From: Flavivirga aquimarina
GTDB taxonomy: Bacteria; Bacteroidota; Bacteroidia; Flavobacteriales; Flavobacteriaceae
Reading direction: 5' to 3'
DNA length: 64,000 nt
NCBI RefSeq assembly: GCF_030540835.1
Contig: NZ_JAUOEK010000101.1
Location: 1-64,000 of the forward strand
Shown here: positions 61,131 through 64,000 of the stretch, piece after piece
Position numbering within the stretch: the first letter of the stretch is position 1
Layout of the letters: each line of letters opens with the position of its first letter
Translations under genes and position numbers: made by a program
The notes under the pieces: model-generated
Seen by the model: the letters and a program-made list of their open reading frames with translations, nothing else
Database searches by the model: none
Told to the model about the DNA's origin: nothing

Positions 61131-61430
61131 TTATTCGGTTATTCTGTTTTTTAGATCCATTCTTCCATGTAAAATCCTTGTTATTTCTACTGGCTTGCTT
61201 TCTAAAATTCGATAAAAAATTATGTGGCGATTTGTTTTAAATCCGAATAATTTTGTGGTAATTCCATCATGATTTTTGCCCAAATCGGGGTTATTTGCAA
61301 TTTCTTGACAATTATCAAGTAGCATATTGTAGTAACTATCCGCTTGCTTTTCAGACCATTGTTCAAAAGTATAGTCCCAAATTCTATTTAAGTCTTCAAC
61401 TGCTTTGTTAGTCAGTCTATATTCAGCCAT
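61131..61430 (-). CDS. RelE/ParE family toxin
   Basis: 99 residues: MAEYRLTNKAVEDLNRIWDYTFEQWSEKQADSYYNMLL start, GKNHDGITTKLFGFKTNRHIIFYRI, then PVEITRILHGRMDLKNRI. The RLT-x-x-A-x-x-DL-x-x-IW-x-YT pattern and the ILHGRMD end are those of ParE, which inhibits DNA gyrase. The start overlaps the ParD stop by 8 bp. Confidence 0.92.
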   Translation of the reverse strand: MAEYRLTNKAVEDLNRIWDYTFEQWSEKQADSYYNMLLDNCQEIANNPDLGKNHDGITTKLFGFKTNRHIIFYRILESKPVEITRILHGRMDLKNRITE

Positions 61431-61674
61431 TCTTTTTTCGTCTCGCTTTTAATTCTTCAAGATTTTTTTTCGGGTCGAAATCGTGGGCGATTCCACTATC
61501 GATTCCTTCTTGAATAGCATTTCTTAAAGCAATGACCTTACTTTCCTCATTTTCTAAAAGTCGTAATCCAGCTCTGATTACTTCGCTGACATTCTTATAC
61601 CGACCAGCAGAAATTTGGGTATGTACAAATTGGTCAAAATAGTTTCCAAGTGATATGGATGTGTTTTTACTCAT
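61423..61674 (-). CDS. ParD-like antitoxin
   Basis: 83 residues. A ribbon-helix-helix N-terminus (TSISLGNYFDQFVHTQISAGRYKNVSEVIRAGLRLLENEE) binds DNA and the disordered C-terminal part (DFDPKKNLEELKARRKKNG) neutralises the toxin. It is upstream of the toxin gene in the standard antitoxin-first order, and should repress the operon promoter. Confidence 0.92.
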   Translation of the reverse strand: MSKNTSISLGNYFDQFVHTQISAGRYKNVSEVIRAGLRLLENEESKVIALRNAIQEGIDSGIAHDFDPKKNLEELKARRKKNG

Positions 61675-61933
61675 TATAGTAGTATTTTCTCAAAAATACC
61701 AATAATTGGTAAAATGTCCAAATTTTGGGTTGAGTGATCAAATTACACCAGATGGTCTTGGTTATGAGTATTAATAATTTTAAAAAAATATTACGGAAAA
61801 CCAAATGTATGTCACAAACTGCCTATAAACCCTAATATTATTGTGGGTTTCCCGAAGTTGATTGTTGTATAGATTGATTAAATTAGTTACATATTAAGTT
61901 ACTATTACATTATCAAACTAAATATTTAAAACC

Positions 61934-63145
61934 ATGAAAAAACACACAAAACGGTCAGCATTTTTTATCTTAATTTTATTAGTAATATTTTCCTGCTCGA
62001 AGGATAATGAACTAAATGAACTAGAAAATTCAAATATTAATTTACAAGAAAACTCAGTAGAACTATCTCAAGTAAAAGAGATCGCAGAAGAAATTTATTT
62101 TGCAACTAAAACTAATTCTAGCGCAAGTAAAGGTAATACTGTTAAATCTGAAAAAAGAACTATTGAGGCTATTAATGAAGTTAGGAATGAAAAAGGAAAA
62201 ACCTCGTTTTATGTGATAAATTATAATGAAGGAGGATATATTCTTTTGTCGGCTGATAAAAGAACCCAACCAATACTTGGATATTCTGAGAGCGGTAAAT
62301 TTGAGGTTGATGAAGATTCTTATCCTCTTGGATTAAAACTTTGGATGAAAGATGCTAAAAGTCAAATAACTGATATTCAAAATTCTAACATCGAACAATC
62401 GGAAAAAGAGAAACAAGCTTGGAAGCAAGTTCAATATGAAATAGCAAGTTCAAGTTCAAGCATATTAGCAAAAGAAGAACCTTTTGAATGTTACGAACAT
62501 ACTGAAACTATTACTGTAGGGCCTCTATTAAGCTCAACCTGGTATCAAACTGGAGCTTTTAATGATGCATTGTCATACATTAATTGTACTGGAGCTAATT
62601 TTCAGGTTTTTGCAGGCTGTGTTCCTATTGCTATGGCACAAGTAATGAAATACCATCAATACCCTACTAATTATAATTGGTCATCAATGCCTTTAACCTA
62701 TGGCACAACTACAACAGCAAATTTCATTGCAGATATTCATGATGCTATAGGTAATGTATATAGCGGTAATCCTATATATGATTGTGATGGAACTGGAGTA
62801 AGTGCTTCTGCAAATATGGGCAATGTTTTAAAAACCCAATTCAATTATTCTTCTGCGCTTTGGGCAAATTTTAATTATAACACCGTTAAAAGCAATCTAA
62901 ATTATAATAGACCTGTTATTTTAAGTGGAGATAATGGCTCAACAGGACATATGTGGGTTTGTGATGGATATCGTCAAACATCTTACTACTTTGCTGATTG
63001 TACTGGAGGTACGTTTTATCCCGTTTTTCATATGAATTGGGGTTGGAATGGAGCTTATGATGGCTATTATTCATATAACAATTTTAGCCCTAGTACTACA
63101 AACTATAATAATAACAAAAAAATGATTTATAACATAATACCTTAA
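61934..63145 (+). CDS. C10 (streptopain-like) cysteine protease, lipoprotein
   Basis: 403 residues with a lipobox (FFILILLVIFSC). A Spi-like pro-region (about 40-150: AEEIYFATK, EVRNEKGKTSFYVINYNEGGYILLSADKR) precedes the papain-fold domain: Cys229 in FQVFAGCVPIAMAQVMKYHQYP, and His339 in NGSTGHMWVCDGY, then the Asn/Trp segment FHMNWGWNGAYDGYY. No T9SS tail is seen; the lipid anchor should keep it at the envelope. It ends 4 nt before a small lipoprotein gene. Relatives include SpeB and the Bfp proteases of Bacteroides. Confidence 0.92.
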   Translation: MKKHTKRSAFFILILLVIFSCSKDNELNELENSNINLQENSVELSQVKEIAEEIYFATKTNSSASKGNTVKSEKRTIEAINEVRNEKGKTSFYVINYNEGGYILLSADKRTQPILGYSESGKFEVDEDSYPLGLKLWMKDAKSQITDIQNSNIEQSEKEKQAWKQVQYEIASSSSSILAKEEPFECYEHTETITVGPLLSSTWYQTGAFNDALSYINCTGANFQVFAGCVPIAMAQVMKYHQYPTNYNWSSMPLTYGTTTTANFIADIHDAIGNVYSGNPIYDCDGTGVSASANMGNVLKTQFNYSSALWANFNYNTVKSNLNYNRPVILSGDNGSTGHMWVCDGYRQTSYYFADCTGGTFYPVFHMNWGWNGAYDGYYSYNNFSPSTTNYNNNKKMIYNIIP

Positions 63146-63149
63146 TGTT

Positions 63150-63629
63150 ATGAAAAATTCATTAGTAATTTTAGTAGTTACATTACTTTTTGCGTGTGGC
63201 AAATCAAATGAAATGGAAGAACAATATAATTTAGATGTTGGTTTAGAGTTTTCTGTCCTTAATTCTCAAAATGAAGACATATTAAACCCCGAAAACCCCA
63301 ATCATTTGGATGTAGCAAACATTAAATTGTTATATGTTATCAATGGAGAAAAACAAGAAGTTTATAATCCGAATTTGGATAACCCAAGAAACTTTATGAT
63401 TTATAAACATGAAAACGAATATAGGATTAAAATAACTCTAAATCATTCTGAAACGTCAGGTAAATCAATTACTTATATTCAGTGGAACGATAGTGATGTT
63501 GACACTATAGAGGTTAACATAAACCGAACTCAAAATTCAATATTGCAAGATGAAATTTGGTTAAATGGTAAACAAGTATGGCAACGAGGAGATAATACAA
63601 TAGATCCTTATTTTGTGTTAAGAAAATAA
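63150..63629 (+). CDS. Small lipoprotein next to the C10 protease
   Basis: 159 residues with a lipobox (NSLVILVVTLLFAC). The rest has beta-sandwich-like strands (LEFSVLNSQNEDILNPENPN, IKLLYVINGEKQEVY, YRIKITLNHSETSGKSITYIQWNDSDVDTIEVNI and DEIWLNGKQVWQRG). No family is recognised. Being 4 nt after the protease gene, with the same lipoprotein type, it may be an inhibitor or accessory factor, as in Bacteroides C10 loci (inference). Confidence 0.7.
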   Translation: MKNSLVILVVTLLFACGKSNEMEEQYNLDVGLEFSVLNSQNEDILNPENPNHLDVANIKLLYVINGEKQEVYNPNLDNPRNFMIYKHENEYRIKITLNHSETSGKSITYIQWNDSDVDTIEVNINRTQNSILQDEIWLNGKQVWQRGDNTIDPYFVLRK

Positions 63630-63678
63630 TCTGAAAATGGAAAAGAAGAGGAAAAGTGGATGGAAGAAATTACCATTC

Positions 63679-63864
63679 CTAAAATTCGATATGAGAATTT
63701 AGAGTATAAAATGGGAGTACGGATTTACCATCAATAACTTTTACATTGGTAATTGCAACGATACTGGTATCTATAAGAATGAATTTTTTGACTTGTGGCG
63801 TAAAGTTTTGGGCATTTAGAGGAAATGCCATTAGTATAGATAGTACTAAAAATAAAGGCTTCAT
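63679..63864 (-). pseudogene. Truncated amidohydrolase gene (N-terminal part only)
   Basis: 61 codons: a signal peptide (KPLFLVLSILMAFPLNAQ) then FTPQVKKFILIDTSIVAITNVKVIDG, the standard start of exported amidohydrolases. After about 63723 the frame runs into unrelated sequence (KSVLPFYTLNSHIEF) and stops. No metal-binding HxH follows, so the enzyme body is lost. On the opposite strand 63630-63737 reads ITIPKIRYENLEYKMGVRIY in an open but startless frame, likely another fragment at the junction. Confidence 0.55.
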
Positions 63865-64000
63865 AATTTTTGAGTTAATCTGGTTTACTAAAGATACAAT
63901 AAATGATAGTTAAAACAGTAATAAAATGGCACTTGTAATAATCATTAGTTATAAGTAGCTTAACCACCATAAATCCTTATTATTCGCTTTATAAGCCATA

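Noticed and set aside
1-64000. tRNA or rRNA genes
   Set aside because: No sequence with the TTC loop GGTTCRA and matching acceptor stem, and no rRNA-like blocks, were seen.

Overview
The window comes from a low-GC Bacteroidota chromosome, almost certainly a marine-type member of the Flavobacteriaceae. The signs are A/T-rich intergenic DNA, repeated -7 promoter boxes of the flavobacterial form TAnnTTTG, almost no Shine-Dalgarno sequences, many lipoproteins with a lipobox ending in Cys, a type IX secretion C-terminal domain, and families typical of the group (DUF3078, DUF1684, DUF4920, DUF4197, Bacteroidota-type PurM, GSIII). It is chromosomal housekeeping DNA with small accessory patches. I see no rRNA, tRNA, CRISPR array, prophage or insertion-sequence transposase.

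Layout. 1-3.9 kb: two divergent glutamine synthetases (GSII and GSIII) with a GGGGT-type repeat operator between them. 3.9-5.4 kb: a repeat-rich accessory patch with a broken lipoprotein gene and a VOC/AraC pair. 5.5-10.5 kb: purM, a DUF3078 protein and the B12-dependent ribonucleotide reductase nrdJ. 10.5-16.3 kb: an ABC ATPase with a small membrane protein, prfA, a signal-peptidase-like protein that has lost its catalytic pair, pyrF, a TIM-barrel lipoprotein and a BtuF-like metal receptor. 16.3-23 kb: small genes, a DUF4197 lipoprotein, purU and the fused B12-dependent mutase icmF, whose coding sequence has absorbed four dispersed repeat elements in frame. 23-35 kb: a large T9SS-exported modular protein, lipoproteins, an Lrp regulator between two four-helix-bundle-like genes, a VOC/MFS pair, a cytochrome P450, a fluoride channel and an SRPBCC/GyrI-like protein.

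35-43.7 kb: an M49 peptidase, then a locus made of an outer-membrane-barrel-like protein, a NarL-type response regulator, a TPR histidine kinase and a basic secreted protein. Two almost identical 28-bp elements carrying a NarL-like 7-2-7 inverted repeat lie at the same distance (11 nt) from weak -7 boxes in front of both transcription units. This looks like a self-contained, self-regulated signalling system and is the best candidate here for something undescribed. Next to it lies a lipoprotein pseudogene with three lesions.

43.8-59.5 kb: a MazG-like pyrophosphohydrolase, ilvE, DUF4920, mnmD, a TIGR01777 epimerase, grpE-dnaJ, a possible short RNA gene, a NatAB-like ABC exporter followed by an MscS channel and an NtrC-like regulator without a DNA-binding domain, a PPK2 kinase and an M28 peptidase. 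59.5-64 kb: an accessory end with a truncated peptidase E and a gene remnant between direct repeats, a ParDE toxin-antitoxin pair, a C10 cysteine protease with a partner lipoprotein, and a truncated amidohydrolase.

Themes. Two B12-dependent enzymes (NrdJ and IcmF) and a BtuF-like receptor suggest reliance on cobalamin. Dispersed palindromic repeats appear about fifteen times, in intergenic regions, in 5' leaders and inside open genes. At least five broken or truncated genes cluster near those repeats.
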